Assembly: GCA_035772405.1 (NCBI GenBank)
Contig: JAYKKM010000149.1
Span: forward strand, 4,603,501 to 4,667,500
Source of the DNA: Chrysogorgia sp. JL179-B06
Taxonomy: Eukaryota; Cnidaria; Anthozoa; Scleralcyonacea; Chrysogorgiidae
Length of the DNA stretch: 64,000 nt
Direction: 5' to 3'
Shown: positions 1 through 12,530 of the stretch, one piece after another
How the letters are laid out: each line of letters opens with the position of its first letter
Numbering within the stretch: the first letter of the stretch is position 1
Program-made: the position numbers and the translations under genes
Notes under the pieces: generated by a model
The model's database searches: none
What the model was told of the DNA's origin: nothing
The model's input: the letters and a program-made list of their open reading frames with translations, nothing else

Positions 1-520
1 CCGAATTTTACATGTAACCACAATTCTTTGTAAACAGTAAACATGATGAAACGTTTCCTACTAAACCTTATCGCCACTCAAAACAATTATGAGTCCCTGA
101 CAGCTGCAGTAGCTTCAGTAGAACAAGACAGATAACCTCAGCAGAAAATATTAAACAATTCTAATTGCAAAGCTGTATAGACACTTCTCAAATTATATTA
201 ATAATACAAATATTATTAATATATTTCGAAAAAATATTATTATGCATAAAATAATAAGAAAGGATATCAGTACATTTCAACATAAAAATATTAAATTATT
301 TATTATTTAAATGCCGGAATGTAGCTGTAACCAATTGTGGAAAAATACCTCAATGTCTGCCAATGACGAGATTGGTATGAATGTTGCAACGTAACGTTTT
401 GGTTTCAATAATATTTGACGTGGAAATTCGTTGTAACAGAGCATGTACAGTAGTACAGTAAACAAATCATAAAAGTAATGTTGTGTTAGAACAAATGTTG
501 ACTAATCAACATTATTTTAC

Positions 521-644
521 CAGTGATCTTTGCATTAGTTTATCTCTTTCGATCTGAATAGCCGTCAGATTGTTGCTAATTTCTTTGTACTGCTTCACAA
601 GCTTCTGCTGTTCATGTTTTTCAGATGCTTGAATCTCTTTAAGC
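521..644 (-). CDS. DCTN1: DCTN1 coding exon 8 (CC1); gene continues off the left edge
   Basis: 124 nt, completing the Arg codon and then 41 codons to phase 0. The acceptor is tgtAG and the donor GTAAAA. It encodes LKEIQASEKHEQQ, then KLVKQYKEISNNL and an ERDKL motif. The rest of p150 (about two thirds of the protein) must lie to the left of position 1. No further exon is recognisable in 1-520. Confidence 0.88.
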
Positions 645-1453
645 CTACAAAGACAAGCAACATAGGAGTCTTATCATTACTATTTTATAAACATATTTCA
701 TTTATTTATTTGTACTTAACATTCTTTAAACACGGTGGTAGCCTATACGTTAGATCTAATTAAAACTTTATCATGCCTTTTCTTCGTGTTTTATTCTGGG
801 CTTTAATATTTTTTAATATACAGTAATAAAATGTAACTACTATTTCTACTTATTATTAATCTATATTTATACAATAACCTGTTTACTATGCGCATTCTCA
901 TTGGTTGTTAGCCATGATCTATTAGAGGACACACGCACAGCTCACGGCAGATCACGTAAGATCACGTCAGATGACTGTTTTGTCTTTTTATTGTATAAAA
1001 CATTCCATTTTGCCGTTGTCTGTTCAGTTATAGATACACAGAATACGTCAGAATGTGGTGATAACTTCAGTGACCCACTAGACTATCGTCTCATGAGCCA
1101 CTTTTTTGTTCGTACTACGTTCTGACATCATCTGTACATCTATATGTGGACAGACAACGGTAAAATGGGATCTATTTGTTAATTACAATCTAACTACAAC
1201 CTAACTAACTTGTACATATCCTAAAAGATATTTTTCTTTATCATATCAGGAATTTTGTTCCATATTTTAACAGGAACATAACAAAAATTTCTCTTCATAG
1301 CATTTGTTTTTTTTATTTTGAGTTAGTGTTGTCTGAAATTTCAAACATGCTTAATATTTTTATATGCTGATGTTTGTTCTTCTATTCTCTCTTCTAATGT
1401 CTTCCATCCTAATTTATTCAATATTTCTTGCAATCATACATCATTTACAAGTA
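645..1453. other. DCTN1 intronic sequence, nothing recognised
   Basis: AT-rich intron 7 sequence. Short reading frames here have no recognisable content or splice logic. Confidence 0.6.
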
Positions 1454-1919
1454 TTAAAGAGTGAGTGTCAACCGTGACGAATTGCACGCTCGATCGGCTA
1501 TTTTTCGAATCACGAGATTCACTTGGTGGACTCATCCGTAAATATCTTGTCAATCCTTGATATAAATTATTCATTTTGTTTAATTGAAGAAAACATACTT
1601 TAGAAAGTAATTATTTCTGCATTTTTCACAAGACTCAACGTTTTCTTGACTTTCGTTTCGAATTATGTCAGCCTTGACTGACGCGAAGCGTGGAAGACGA
1701 AGTGACGAAGTTCAAACAAAAAAATCGGGTTCTGAGTGGACGTATATTTGGATTGTAGATAAATGAGAAAGCCTCTATAGGGTTTTTTGAGAAGACTCGG
1801 CGAATTTCCGAATTATTTACAACGTCAAGTTGGCAACGAAGCACTTCAAAACAGTTTGTTATCGTACGAAAAGATAAACACAAACGCGCAATGCACGACG
1901 GTTGACACTCACTCTTTAA
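1454..1919. mobile_element. TTAA-flanked MITE, family A, copy 1
   Basis: Inverted ends AGAGTGAGTGTCAACCGT at 1458 and its complement ending at 1915, flanked on both sides by TTAA (1454-1457, 1916-1919). Internal sequence has no long reading frame. The TTAA target points to a piggyBac-type mover in trans. The same 13-bp tips occur in the element at 5317-5973. Confidence 0.75.
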
Positions 1920-1994
1920 GCATTTCAAGACGCCCAGAATGGCCCCTGCAATAAATTATCCACAGAATATTTATATATTTTGTACGATTTACAT

Positions 1995-2143
1995 ACACGT
2001 ATCGCGATTCCCGCAAAACGCAAGATTTTACCGCACCTTCTCGTATCAATGCGCGTGGTACGCGCGGGATTTTTGATAGGAGTATTATTCGCGCGGAAAG
2101 GTGCGGCAAAATCTTGCGTTTTTGCGGGAATCGCGATACGTGT
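1995..2143. repeat. Foldback hairpin with ~47-bp arms
   Basis: Left arm 1995-2041 starts ACACGTATCGCGATTCCC, and the right arm 2097-2143 is its near-perfect complement. The loop is about 55 bp and CG-rich. It is probably a MITE remnant. The stretch 2144-2633 that follows shows nothing recognisable. Confidence 0.7.
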
Positions 2144-2633
2144 ATTTTCTCACTAATTTTCACGCATACGCATAGTGAATTTCACGAATATACCATAAGC
2201 GTATTTCGTGAGGCCTTAGTTTTGTACTTTTGCGAGGGGTGGGGGGCATGATTCAAACGGATCCGATTTAGCAATGATGCAGACATGCCTATAATAGCTG
2301 TACCAAAGACGTTTTGGAAGAATTCTAAGATGAAGAAAGCAGTGATTAGGAAAAATGTGTGAAAACAGTAATTCGTAAATGCAAAAAAGGGCATGCAATA
2401 TCCTTAATCCTTGTAAAACTTTTAAATTATGCAAATTATCTTCAAATCATATCATTTCGCGTTTTAAATTTTTGTGATACCTATTTTTTGTGAGTCTTCG
2501 TATCTCTTGTTTCAAATTTTCGCGATATTTATTTTTCGCGAGCCTTGTGGTCACCGCCATCTTGGAATTGATGACGAACCAATTAAGTATGTTATTCCTC
2601 TCAACTATATAGTTTATGTTAATTACTCATTAC

Positions 2634-2712
2634 CTAACAATGGCTTCCTTCAAGCGATTATTTTGTTCCGTTAACGTCTTAATTTCAGCATTTGTTGCAG
2701 CACCTTCCATTC
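2634..2712 (-). CDS. DCTN1: DCTN1 coding exon 7 (CC1)
   Basis: 79 nt, phase 1 to 2, acceptor tttAG and donor GTAATG. It encodes MEGAATNAEIKTLTEQ, then NNRLKEAIVR with the terminal Arg codon split AG|G with exon 8. Confidence 0.92.
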
Positions 2713-4154
2713 CTAAACACAAAATATAATTTCTTAATACTTTTTTAATATATACACCACTCCCATAATGTGGTATTTGCAAGTTTGAAATTAACAGACG
2801 ACGACGTTCGTCATGCTCGTACACTCAGATGAAGTCAATACTATTCTACCATAGTATAATGATGCAAAGCATCATGGGGCGAGCCCGAGTTTTTATTGAT
2901 TGCCGCGCTGGGTCTCTTTGACTTCGCCTATAGTTAATTTCAGTTCACTTTATTCTGCTGTCTCATCTACCTGTCACTGTCGTTCTCGTCCGCTTTGTCT
3001 ATGTCTTTTTTATCGGAGTATAATAAACCATGCAACCATGAAAAGTGTTCTATTAAACGATCTAGGAGACATCGTTAAAGAAAGGCGCAAAGAGTGAGTA
3101 TTATTATTACAACCACCATCTGAGCCCATGTACAGTACTGTTGCTCAATGGTTGATTCACGTTATGGACACAGAGACTTTATCTTAGTATAGTGTAGCTT
3201 GACAAACGTCCACTTGTCTTCTCAATTTTACTATACTTCCATCAAGTGTATATACAGTATACAAAATATCCATAATTATTTTGTGATACACTATTATGTA
3301 CTAGTAGAAAATGACAGGTTATTATAAAGTTTCTCGTGCCGTGATTGGTCGAGATGGACGGCCTATTTTGTTATAGTCACCTCGCGCGAGGTGACTATAA
3401 CAATTTCAGCGATATACTGTAACAATGGCGGCTTCTCGATTTATCGATATTGCGGACGAACAAGTTAACAAGGTCAAAGAAAATACTATTCAAAAACAAA
3501 CTAAAGAGTAAAGAAGCAATTAAATATAGAGCTAAACATTTTCGAGTAAAATATAAGAAATTTCCTAATTTCATGGTGTCGCCGTCAATCGGTTATGTAA
3601 ACCGTGATAGTAGCTAACACAGTAGTAACATGAATAATTCTTTCTCACTACTTGATCAAATCTTTGCACGTGTACAATGAACGTAATACCATATGCGGAA
3701 AAAACAAAGTTCAAGTTGCACCTATAGTATTTTTGGCGTGTGACAGTTCGTGTAACTGATATTTTTTTAGATTTTCAAGTTGCACGAAAGGTTTCTGCAA
3801 TTAGCATCTCGAGTAAAATTACAGTGTCACTGGTGCAACTTGTGTCGCAACATCTCAAAAATTTCAATAAATTAGCCAAATCTCATTCAAACTCTTCTTC
3901 CCACCTTTGTTTGGGTTGCATGTTCATCTTCTAATTCTATCAAAATTGAGAATTGCAAACGCTTTTCTTTGCCACGTTTGCTTATTGTCGTTCTCTGTGT
4001 TGGATTGTTTTGAAACTCGCAACATTTTTTGTGTCTCACAAGTTGCAAGAAAAATATTACGTGTTACACGGTTGTGTGCAACTTTAACTTTTAACAAGCC
4101 TGTAGTAATAAAACCCAATGGCGAAATCGTTGGCAGCATCATGCAATTACGTAC
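2713..4154. other. DCTN1 intron 6; contains a perfect 36-bp palindrome
   Basis: No exon-like frame was recognised. A perfect palindrome spans 3368-3403 (half site TTGTTATAGTCACCTCGC). A small reading frame near 3040-3099 lacks family resemblance. Confidence 0.55.
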
Positions 4155-4251
4155 CTCCATCAGAAATTTCAGACCTAAGTATTTCCAAATCCAAAGTAAG
4201 TTCCTCTATTTTTTCTTGCAAGTTTTCGTTTTCTTGTTGTGAGGACTCAAA
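4155..4251 (-). CDS. DCTN1: DCTN1 coding exon 6 (CC1)
   Basis: 97 nt, phase 0 to 1, acceptor tttAG and donor GTACGT. It encodes FESSQQENENLQ followed by EKIEELTLDLEILRSEI, matching the next p150 coiled-coil block. Its last base joins the GA of exon 7 to make a glycine codon. Confidence 0.93.
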
Positions 4252-4869
4252 CTAAAATCAAACAGCACTGATTAAGAATGATTTCCACGATGGAAATTTT
4301 CACGAGTGTTACAAAGCTGGAGGTTCATACACGCGATAGCTCTCATACTGTATCTGATAACTAACGAAGCGTTAGTAAGTGTCTTACGCAGGCTATGAGC
4401 GGTCAAGCCTCATTTCTATTAGAGTAAAGTCATTTTCATGTTGTATTAGATTGTCTCTATCGTAAGACACTTGTTATTTTATTGTATAAAACAAATAGAA
4501 AATGGCGATAATGGCGATAATGTGCTGCATAAAACTATTTTGCTAGGAGAGCATTAGAAAGAAAAATGGAAAAAGCTCCATGCACGGTAGCTTGGAAAAA
4601 GGGAAAACATAAAAAGCTCAACATTTGTGCTATTCCAAAGTATAGCCTCTTACGGCCATCAAGTCAGAAATCGTGAAAACAGAGTTTGACGTTTGATATC
4701 TACAGTACTGTATGTTGAGTTCAATTGTTTATGCAAATATGCCATATGTTATTTTAATATTTTAAAAATAAATGTTTGACAACCTGTATCTAGCCACCTT
4801 AACACAACAATACCTCTCGCGAGTAAGGTAACCTCCACTCGCGAGTACTCGTTACGCAATATAAAATAC
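4252..4869. other. DCTN1 intron 5, nothing recognised
   Basis: AT-rich intron without recognisable coding or repeat structure, apart from a small CGCGAGT/ACTCGCG inverted motif near 4818-4852. Confidence 0.5.
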
Positions 4870-4980
4870 CTTCTCTTCAGCCATTTCTTTGTCTAATGTG
4901 GCCATTTCAACAGATTCTAGTAATGATGCTACATCATCATCTGGTTGATCCTCGTGGGCTTCATGAAGTTCCTGCAGTTC
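4870..4980 (-). CDS. DCTN1: DCTN1 coding exon 5 (CC1; VEMATLDKEMAEEK)
   Basis: A 37-codon exon, phase 0-0. The acceptor is aaaAG at 4982-4981 and the donor GTATTT. It contains ELQELHEAHED and the strongly conserved p150 signature VEMATLDKEMAEEK, the best single piece of evidence that this gene is DCTN1 and not another CAP-Gly protein. Confidence 0.94.
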
Positions 4981-5228
4981 CTTTTAGTTTAAAAGATTGC
5001 CATATATAAATAAACAGTTCATTGAGAAGATTAAGTTTTGCGTGCGAGAGCTACTGTACGCCGAATGATAGAGATGTTTTTAGTAAACTTTTCATTGCAA
5101 ATCGTCGTCTTATGTTTTGCTTTCATTATACAAAACAACTGAAAAGTTTTTAAAAATTGCAAAAAAATTGAGGAAACGTGATTAATTTAAAACAGCCATG
5201 TAATACAAATCTTATTAACCTCGTTTGG

Positions 5229-5293
5229 TCGGTCTTTACGGCAAAATTATCCTGCCCTTGGTCCCTTCGTCACTCGGTTTGCCGTAAAGACCC
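5229..5293. repeat. Short inverted repeat
   Basis: GGTCTTTACGGCAAA at 5229 is mirrored by TTTGCCGTAAAGACC near 5279-5293, just left of the TTAA MITE. Confidence 0.55.
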
Positions 5294-5312
5294 CACTAGG
5301 TCAATAAAGAAC

Positions 5313-5977
5313 TTAAAGAGTGAGTGTCAGGGTAGTGCTTTGCGCGCTTGTTTTCTTCTTGGCGGCCATTTTATGGGACGCCTATTTCAGTTCACAAACG
5401 AATCCGTCGATATTTCATCAATCCTTCTTTTAAATTATCCATTTTCAAGTTTTCTAAGAAGTAAATATACCTGAGTGATCAATTATTGTGATATTTTTCG
5501 TAAAATTGATCATTTACTATAGTAATCTTTTCGATACATAGAAGCTGCTACGAGCGCTTCGCCTCCGAAGCGCGGAAGGCCGGGTTATGCTGCTGAAACA
5601 GCGCGAATAAGTTTGCGAATGGAAGTGTTTGATGAGTGACTAGTAAAGAAATATATTTTGTTTCTTCTGATGTTTTGTTCATTTGAATTTCCAAAGATTC
5701 AGGAACTAAAGCCATCCGGGCCAGCTTGTTCGTCAGAAACGGCATTGCGCGCGGCCCGCAGTGGTTCACAAACAAGCGAACCGCAACCGTACAAATCGTC
5801 TTGAACATTAACTTCATAACGCCCCGAAGTCAGGATCGGACTCCAATTTCAACATTTCCAAATAAATCTAGAGTTCACATGCAAATTATAGTTCTAACGA
5901 TGCGATGCACTGCAATAAATTCGTATGAAAACAAAAACACAAGCGCGCAAAGCACTACCCTGACACTCACTCTTTAA
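5313..5977. mobile_element. TTAA-flanked MITE, family A, copy 2
   Basis: Ends AGAGTGAGTGTCAGGGTA (5317) and its complement ending 5973 form a terminal inverted repeat of about 35 bp. TTAA lies on both sides (5313-5316, 5974-5977). The tips match the copy at 1458-1915, while the interiors differ. Confidence 0.75.
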
Positions 5978-6346
5978 GATCTACGACGGCAACCTAGGAC
6001 GACGACGTCGTTCAAACAAAATAATCTTTATGCGAAACAAAAATAATGAATAATTTTTATTCCCAAGAGTAATCTCAACGCCGTCGTCGTTCTGTTTACT
6101 GAGAGCCACTGAGAACATTTTTACGTCTTTAGGACGACGGTAACTCGCGGAGAGATGAGAGTTGTTACTTGAGATTGACTTAAACACAGACAATACAATC
6201 GTTTTGGAAATATGGAAGCGTTTTGGAGATCATAAAACAAGCTTTGAGTGTAAGATACGCTAGTCAATCGATCGTTTCATTCAAATGCTAAAATTTCTAT
6301 TGCTTTTACTGCCGTCGCCGTCCTAGGTTGCCGTCGTAGATCTTAA
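5974..6346. mobile_element. TTAA-flanked MITE, family B, abutting family A
   Basis: Inverted ends GATCTACGACGGCAACCTAG (5978) and its complement ending 6342, with TTAA at 5974-5977 and 6343-6346. It shares the central TTAA with the preceding MITE, so one inserted into the target duplication of the other. Confidence 0.75.
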
Positions 6347-7371
6347 GTTCCCTAGTAAGTGTTCAATAACGTGATAAGTACATTTTCTTCATATCTTCTT
6401 CTAAACAATAACTTTACTTTTGCCGCTCAGCGTTCCAACGTTTAAGATTACAAAAATTGAGATGACTCTTTTATTGATTTATTTGCAAGAACTCCTAAAA
6501 CGATAAATAATGGCTTTTTACAGTTCTATCAGATCTTATCTCGTGCTTGAGTTATTCAAGATTGTCTATAATATGACCACCATTATGACCAATCTGAAAA
6601 TGAGGGCATATCTTCTTGAAACCTTGCACAAGTATACTTCTTCATGTTCTGGCTTTTATAAAATAATTTTTGAATGTGGACTAGTGAAGTATATTTTCAA
6701 TAGCATTGCCAACAAAACAGGGCAACTTCAAATCAAAATATTTTAGGGCATGGTATAGAATAAACTTTTGTGTTTCAGGAAGGAATCTGCGAAATAATTT
6801 GTTACTATGGCAACGATAAAGTTGATGTGGGATGTTCAATTTAGTGAACTGTGCAGTATACTTGTGCAAATTTTGAAGAAATTTTATTCAATAGTTTTGA
6901 AGATATGTTTCATTTTCAGATTGGTCATGACAGTGCGTACAACTTGTGACGCCTGCATAGGTCATATTACACAACCTTGGATAACTCAAGAACGAGATAA
7001 GATACAAAAGAACTGTAAAAAGGCATTCTTTATCGTTTTAGGAGTTCTTTCAAATAAATCAATAAAAAAATCATCTCAATTTTCATATACCTTTATAAAC
7101 TACTGTACCTATTTTCAGTTAAACATACTGTAGGTAATTAAACGTCGACAAAATATTTCACAAGATGAACCTACTGTAGTACACACGGTCAAGTTTATTT
7201 TCTTGCCTAAAAATATCAACACAACTGCAGTTCGATTTTTCTCACCATTTTTTGCCTTACAATTTTTATCCATTCACGGTCACACATTCACGGTTATGAA
7301 TGCTACGGTGGTTCTGTACTCAAGAGGTTTCACTTTGGTAATACAGAATACAATTTTCTAAAATTCAATAC
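6347..7371. other. DCTN1 intron 4, nothing recognised
   Basis: AT-rich sequence. Reading frames at 6510-6746 and 6807-7133 have no recognised domain and no codon signal. Confidence 0.5.
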
Positions 7372-7443
7372 CTTTTTGGTAGCTTTAAGTTGGGCCTGTA
7401 GGTCTTTTTGAGATTCTTGCCATTTATTCTTGTACGCCGTCAA
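7372..7443 (-). CDS. DCTN1: DCTN1 coding exon 4 (CC1 coiled coil)
   Basis: A 24-codon exon, phase 0-0, with acceptor ttcAG and donor GTATTG. It encodes LTAYKNKWQESQ, then KDLQAQLKATKK, in register with the CC1 segment of p150Glued that binds dynein intermediate chain. Confidence 0.9.
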
Positions 7444-7619
7444 CTGAAAGTTAAAACAAGCACCAACAATAAGCCTTAACAGTAATATTTTCAATTAGTT
7501 TTACAGTCGCTATTTTTACGACTACTACAATAACAAGATGCTGTACATGTATGTGGTGTAGAGTACCTGTATATACAGTGTACCTTGCTGTAGTGAATGT
7601 GGAGTAGACGGACGATACA

Positions 7620-8680
7620 TGGACGATTGTCAAGCTCAAATCCTCAGAAAATATTTCAATGGTCCAGGACCTGTAACCGTTTGATTGCCGGTGAACCTGT
7701 AGCCGTCTAATTGTAATCTTCTCGTCGCAAAATGATCTTAAAATTATTGGCAATTGGTAAATTCATAATGAAATTTATTTGCACCAAGAGAAACTGGAAG
7801 CTGTATTTTATGGGACACACAAACGCCTGTCAATCAATGTCCATTACAACTTTCTATTTATGAATCTGTCATCAAGATCTCTCAGGTATACAAATATCTT
7901 GGAGTACTGTATATCATCTAGATCACATATGCTCTCGAGTTTCAAAACGACTTGGTGCTCTTCGACGGATCAGATCCTGTATAACCATCCATGTTGCACT
8001 TACGATCTACTTGCAACTATCCTCCCATTACTGGATTATTGCGACAATTCCTGGGATTGTGTCAGCTATACATCATCCACCAGACTGATGATAGGCTGAT
8101 GATAGACTTCAAGCCAGAGTAGAACAAATAATTAGCAATGGGAGTACAAAAATTAACACCATGCTTTTATCCGTATCGCATAGCGATAAGAAAAATTCAT
8201 GCAGCTCTTTTTACTTTTAAATGTATTCACAATATGGTTCCTTATCCATTTAACAGTTATTTTTAAGTGAATCAACCTAATTATCAAACAAGAAACAATA
8301 AAATGAAACTAGTGGTTCCTAAAACCAAATTGGAATTTGCTGAGCGAGGCTTCTTTGTCAGAGCAGCAAAAATGTTTAATAACATCCCTGAAGTCTTACG
8401 AACACAATTATCATTGTCTATTTTTAACTGAAATCTTAGAAATCTATTTATAGAGTTCCTATTTTTGATTGTACTGCAATGTAAAATTAGTTTATGTTTT
8501 ATATTTTCCTTATTTGTAAAATTGCAGGGCCCCCATTGATAACAGTGAGTCATCACTGATGTAGGCTACCCTGTTTAAATAAATTTGATTTGCAATAAGG
8601 TTACACCTTCAATCCCATCAATTCCTCATGAAAAAACGTTTTCTCCATGAGGATTTGAGCTTGACGATTGTCGATGTATT
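7620..8680 (+). pseudogene. CR1/L2-like LINE, 3' end of reverse transcriptase, decayed
   Basis: The frame at 7779-8090 reads KLEAVFYGTHKRLS, then YTNILEYCISSRSH and ILPLLDYCDNSWDCV, which matches the thumb/C-terminal part of CR1/L2-type LINE reverse transcriptases (K-x-MLFGT..., LPLLDYCD..W). A further match, LPKTKLEFAERGFF-like text, occurs near 8300-8390 in shifted frames. Stops and shifts make it a pseudogene. A shared CGATTGTCAAGCTCAAATCC block appears in opposite orientation at about 7627 and 8650, bracketing it. Confidence 0.7.
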
Positions 8681-8779
8681 GTATCGTCTAAGATGCTGTA
8701 TTATGTTAATATAGGTAACCTGATAATGAATTACACTAAAAACGAAAACAGCACAATACATTTACAAAGTTTTATGTAC

Positions 8780-9229
8780 CTGACCCAGCTGTAGTTTCGA
8801 CTTCTCCAGTTCCTTCATCTTAGTCTTATCTTCCATTCGCTTTTGCTTCAGAGTAGCCATTTTTTCCTGGAAATCGTGAATCTGACGATCTTTCTCAGCA
8901 CATTTTTCTTGTGCTTCTGCCAAATCGTTCATGGCAGAATTTGATATGGGTTGTTCTCTCGCCTGTTTTGGTGGTTGTTGCAGCTCTTGTTGTTGCAGCT
9001 CTTGTTGTTGTTGTTGTTGCTTTTGTTGTTGTTTTTGTTGTTGCTGTCTTTGTGAAACTGGAGTCTGAAGAGAGCTTGGGGTAGGTATAGTAACCTTCGA
9101 GCCACCAGGCTTCATAGGTGTTGGTTTTTGAAGATAGCTTTGAGGTCTAGTTTTTTGTTCGGGAGAACTTTGGGCATGAAGTTGTCGACCAATCTTTGAT
9201 ACACTTCCAGAAGTAGCTACTTTTTCATC
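8780..9229 (-). CDS. DCTN1: DCTN1 coding exon 3: linker, polyglutamine tract, start of coiled coil
   Basis: Exactly 150 codons, phase 0 to 0, with acceptor cacAG and donor GTACAT. The first part is a Ser/Pro/Lys linker. A Gln-rich run (QQQQKQQQ and QQQELQQQEL) follows, encoded by CAA/CAG repeats at about 8980-9055. The last third is charged coiled coil ending KMKELEKSKLQLGQ, which closely resembles the start of the p150Glued CC1 coiled coil. The glutamine tract is probably length-variable. Confidence 0.92.
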
Positions 9230-9340
9230 CTGTGATGAAAGTATGTGACAGTGACATGGATAAATATTGAACATTTTATATATTATCAAATATTCCAAAT
9301 TTATTTTGTAATGCAGTACTGTAGAATACTGTACTGTATA

Positions 9341-9531
9341 CTTGTACACCGAATTCATAAAGATGGCGCTCAATTAATATTCTTTTATGTGAATATAAAT
9401 GACTCGACCTTGTGTGAAATTATTTTAATCATAAACACAAGGTCAAGGATCGAAAGGATAATTTATATGAATATCAACGAATATGAATTGGCCACCATAT
9501 TTATGAATTCGGTGTACTGTATGTTGATAAC
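9341..9531. mobile_element. Small foldback MITE
   Basis: TACACCGAATTCATAAAGAT at the left end is mirrored as ATATTTATGAATTCGGTGTA at the right end, with further internal complementarity (ACAAGGTCAAGG). No coding content. Confidence 0.6.
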
Positions 9532-10036
9532 TCATGTACAGTAGGTACTTAGAAATAGCTAATTATGCAGTAACAGTTGGTTAACAAAAGCTAGGTTAAA
9601 TACATACAGTATATCAACATAATCAAAACGACAATGACTACAAGCAATAAAAAAGTGGAATTTTCCAATTTATATAATTGACTTAAAACACAGTGGACCA
9701 AATACACCTGTATAAGCCATTATGCCAATGCTACATGGGATTGGCTGGATATCACAGGACATTAGTTTAATGTAAATTTGAAAATAAACGTATAAATATA
9801 CCAACAACGTGAATGACATTTAGTAAAAATATTTTGCAGCAATGTGCTGCACTAAAAAAACTGTTGTGTTGTGCAACATCAAAATTCTCAGCATAACACT
9901 AATATGAAAGCACATCTACAGTACCTAAAATATTCTACATGTACAGGTATATACATGCATACTGTAGTACTGACATTAAATAAAATATTTACAGTGCTCG
10001 AGGTTAAACATCAGCCTTGGCTACACGTGCATATAC
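9532..10036. other. DCTN1 intron 2, nothing recognised
   Basis: AT-rich intron with no recognisable gene or repeat. Confidence 0.5.
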
Positions 10037-10242
10037 CTGATCTTTTCCTTTGACTGTTTCTTTACTTGGAGAAGATATAACTGATAAACGGCTTAGACTT
10101 GGTCTGGGAATTCCTAGTGATGGAAGTTTTGAAGCTTTTGGTGGTGAAGGAGAGCCATCGGCATCACTCAATATAGTTAACTGAGACTGACGAACAAATA
10201 TACCATGGTTGTCTGGACAGGTAAAGTACTGCTTTCCTTGAA
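10037..10242 (-). CDS. DCTN1: DCTN1 coding exon 2: second half of CAP-Gly and basic/Ser linker
   Basis: The acceptor AG is at 10244-10243 and the donor GT at 10036-10035. The exon begins in phase 1 and encodes VQGKQYFTC, the NHGIFVRQSQ stretch that closes the CAP-Gly fold, and then a Ser/Pro/Lys-rich linker (SPSPPKASKLPS..., SSPSKETVKGKDQ). It ends in phase 0. About 15.1 kb of intron, packed with transposons, separates it from exon 1. Confidence 0.93.
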
Positions 10243-10556
10243 CTAATTAAGCAAGTAATGAATAATTTAATTAAATTTGACATTGCAGTGGGACTTCATG
10301 CATGAAAGAGTGTGTTCCCACCGTGATTTTGTGTTCGCCCAAACTTTCACAACCATTACTATACATCATTAGTATAAATTGACAAGTTTATATCACAAAT
10401 CCTCAATTTTGATTGGCTATCGCAGGAGTTACTATCCGCTGATATAAACCTCTGGGGAAAAAGTCGCCTGATTTCGAAAGAATAGTTGTTTTTTTCCATG
10501 AAAAATACGAAATAAAAGTTATTTATTGGGTTAGAAAGTTGTAAATTTATACTAAA

Positions 10557-10660
10557 ACAATTAGACAACTCGCCCTTGTTTTCTATGAGCGATAGTGAAC
10601 TCGGCTCCGCCTCGTTGACTATCTGCTCATAGAAAACGCGGGCTCGTTGTCTAATTGTTA
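10557..10660. repeat. Inverted repeat (hairpin) in DCTN1 intron 1
   Basis: Arms begin ACAATTAGACAACTCGCC and end in the complement near 10660, and both contain TTTTCTATGAGC. The rest of 10243-11266 shows nothing recognisable. Confidence 0.6.
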
Positions 10661-11266
10661 AATGGAAACACACAATAATATTTTTCATTTATTTTATAAA
10701 ATAACCTCATATAGAAAATATTATGTAAAATGTGTAGTTGCCAGATTTTTTTAAATACAATTTAAAATCTACCTAAAATTAAACATAAATGTACGATTAG
10801 GAGACAAATTATCCTTAACAAGAAGTAACCTAACAAAAACGGGGGCAAACCTATACTGTAAACCGCTGGTCGACCTAGATTTCACCTTGATTGACCCTAG
10901 GGCAAATATCGGTCTACGGCGAATGACCGAAACAATGTCGAAAACTATTCATAAATAATAAAACAGCGCCTAGGCCATATTCCAAATAAAACTCGTCAAC
11001 GAAAAATTCAGTTGACAGTGACTTAACTTAAGAATAAAATAAGAGAACTTCAATGTGTCAACGAGAACTTCGAAGTTTCAGACGATTTATGTCATCATCT
11101 GACCTGGAGAAGGACACATTATCTGAAACGTCACCATGAATATACATTTTTGGACACATTGACGTTCTCTTACTGTATTTCTCATTAATTTCATAATATC
11201 CAGTAACTTAACTTCATGTGTTGCCTTATTTCATGATTGGGTCGGTGTTCTTTGATGTACCACGGG

Positions 11267-11438
<172 letters not shown>

Positions 11439-11451
11439 ATTTTTTTTCGCT

Positions 11452-11581
11452 TACCTCAAAACTGGTCTGCTACAACTTGTTTCATCTGTAAAAGAATCTT
11501 CAGGCAGTGACGATTTATGTCACTGCCTGAAGATTCTTTTACAGATGAAACAAGTTGTAGCAGACCAGTTTTGAAGTAAGC
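11452..11581. repeat. Near-perfect palindrome between (TA)n blocks
   Basis: Arms of about 60 bp, with AAAACTGGTCTGCTACAACT at the left and its complement at the right, meet around 11515. The order microsatellite-palindrome-microsatellite fits tail-to-tail joining of retroelement ends. Confidence 0.8.
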
Positions 11582-11651
11582 GAAAATCTATTATTTGCTC
11601 CAACTATATGTTGTTGAGCACTCTTTGCATTTCGTAGACCAAAACCTACAC

Positions 11652-11960
<309 letters not shown>

Positions 11961-12002
11961 AAACACTGTCTACGCAGCACTCTACTTTTTTACTACTCTC
12001 GG

Positions 12003-12530
<528 letters not shown>

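Noticed and set aside
1668..2434. Several 60-90-codon frames near the first MITE
   Set aside because: They cross MITE boundaries and the hairpin, with no domain or splice support.
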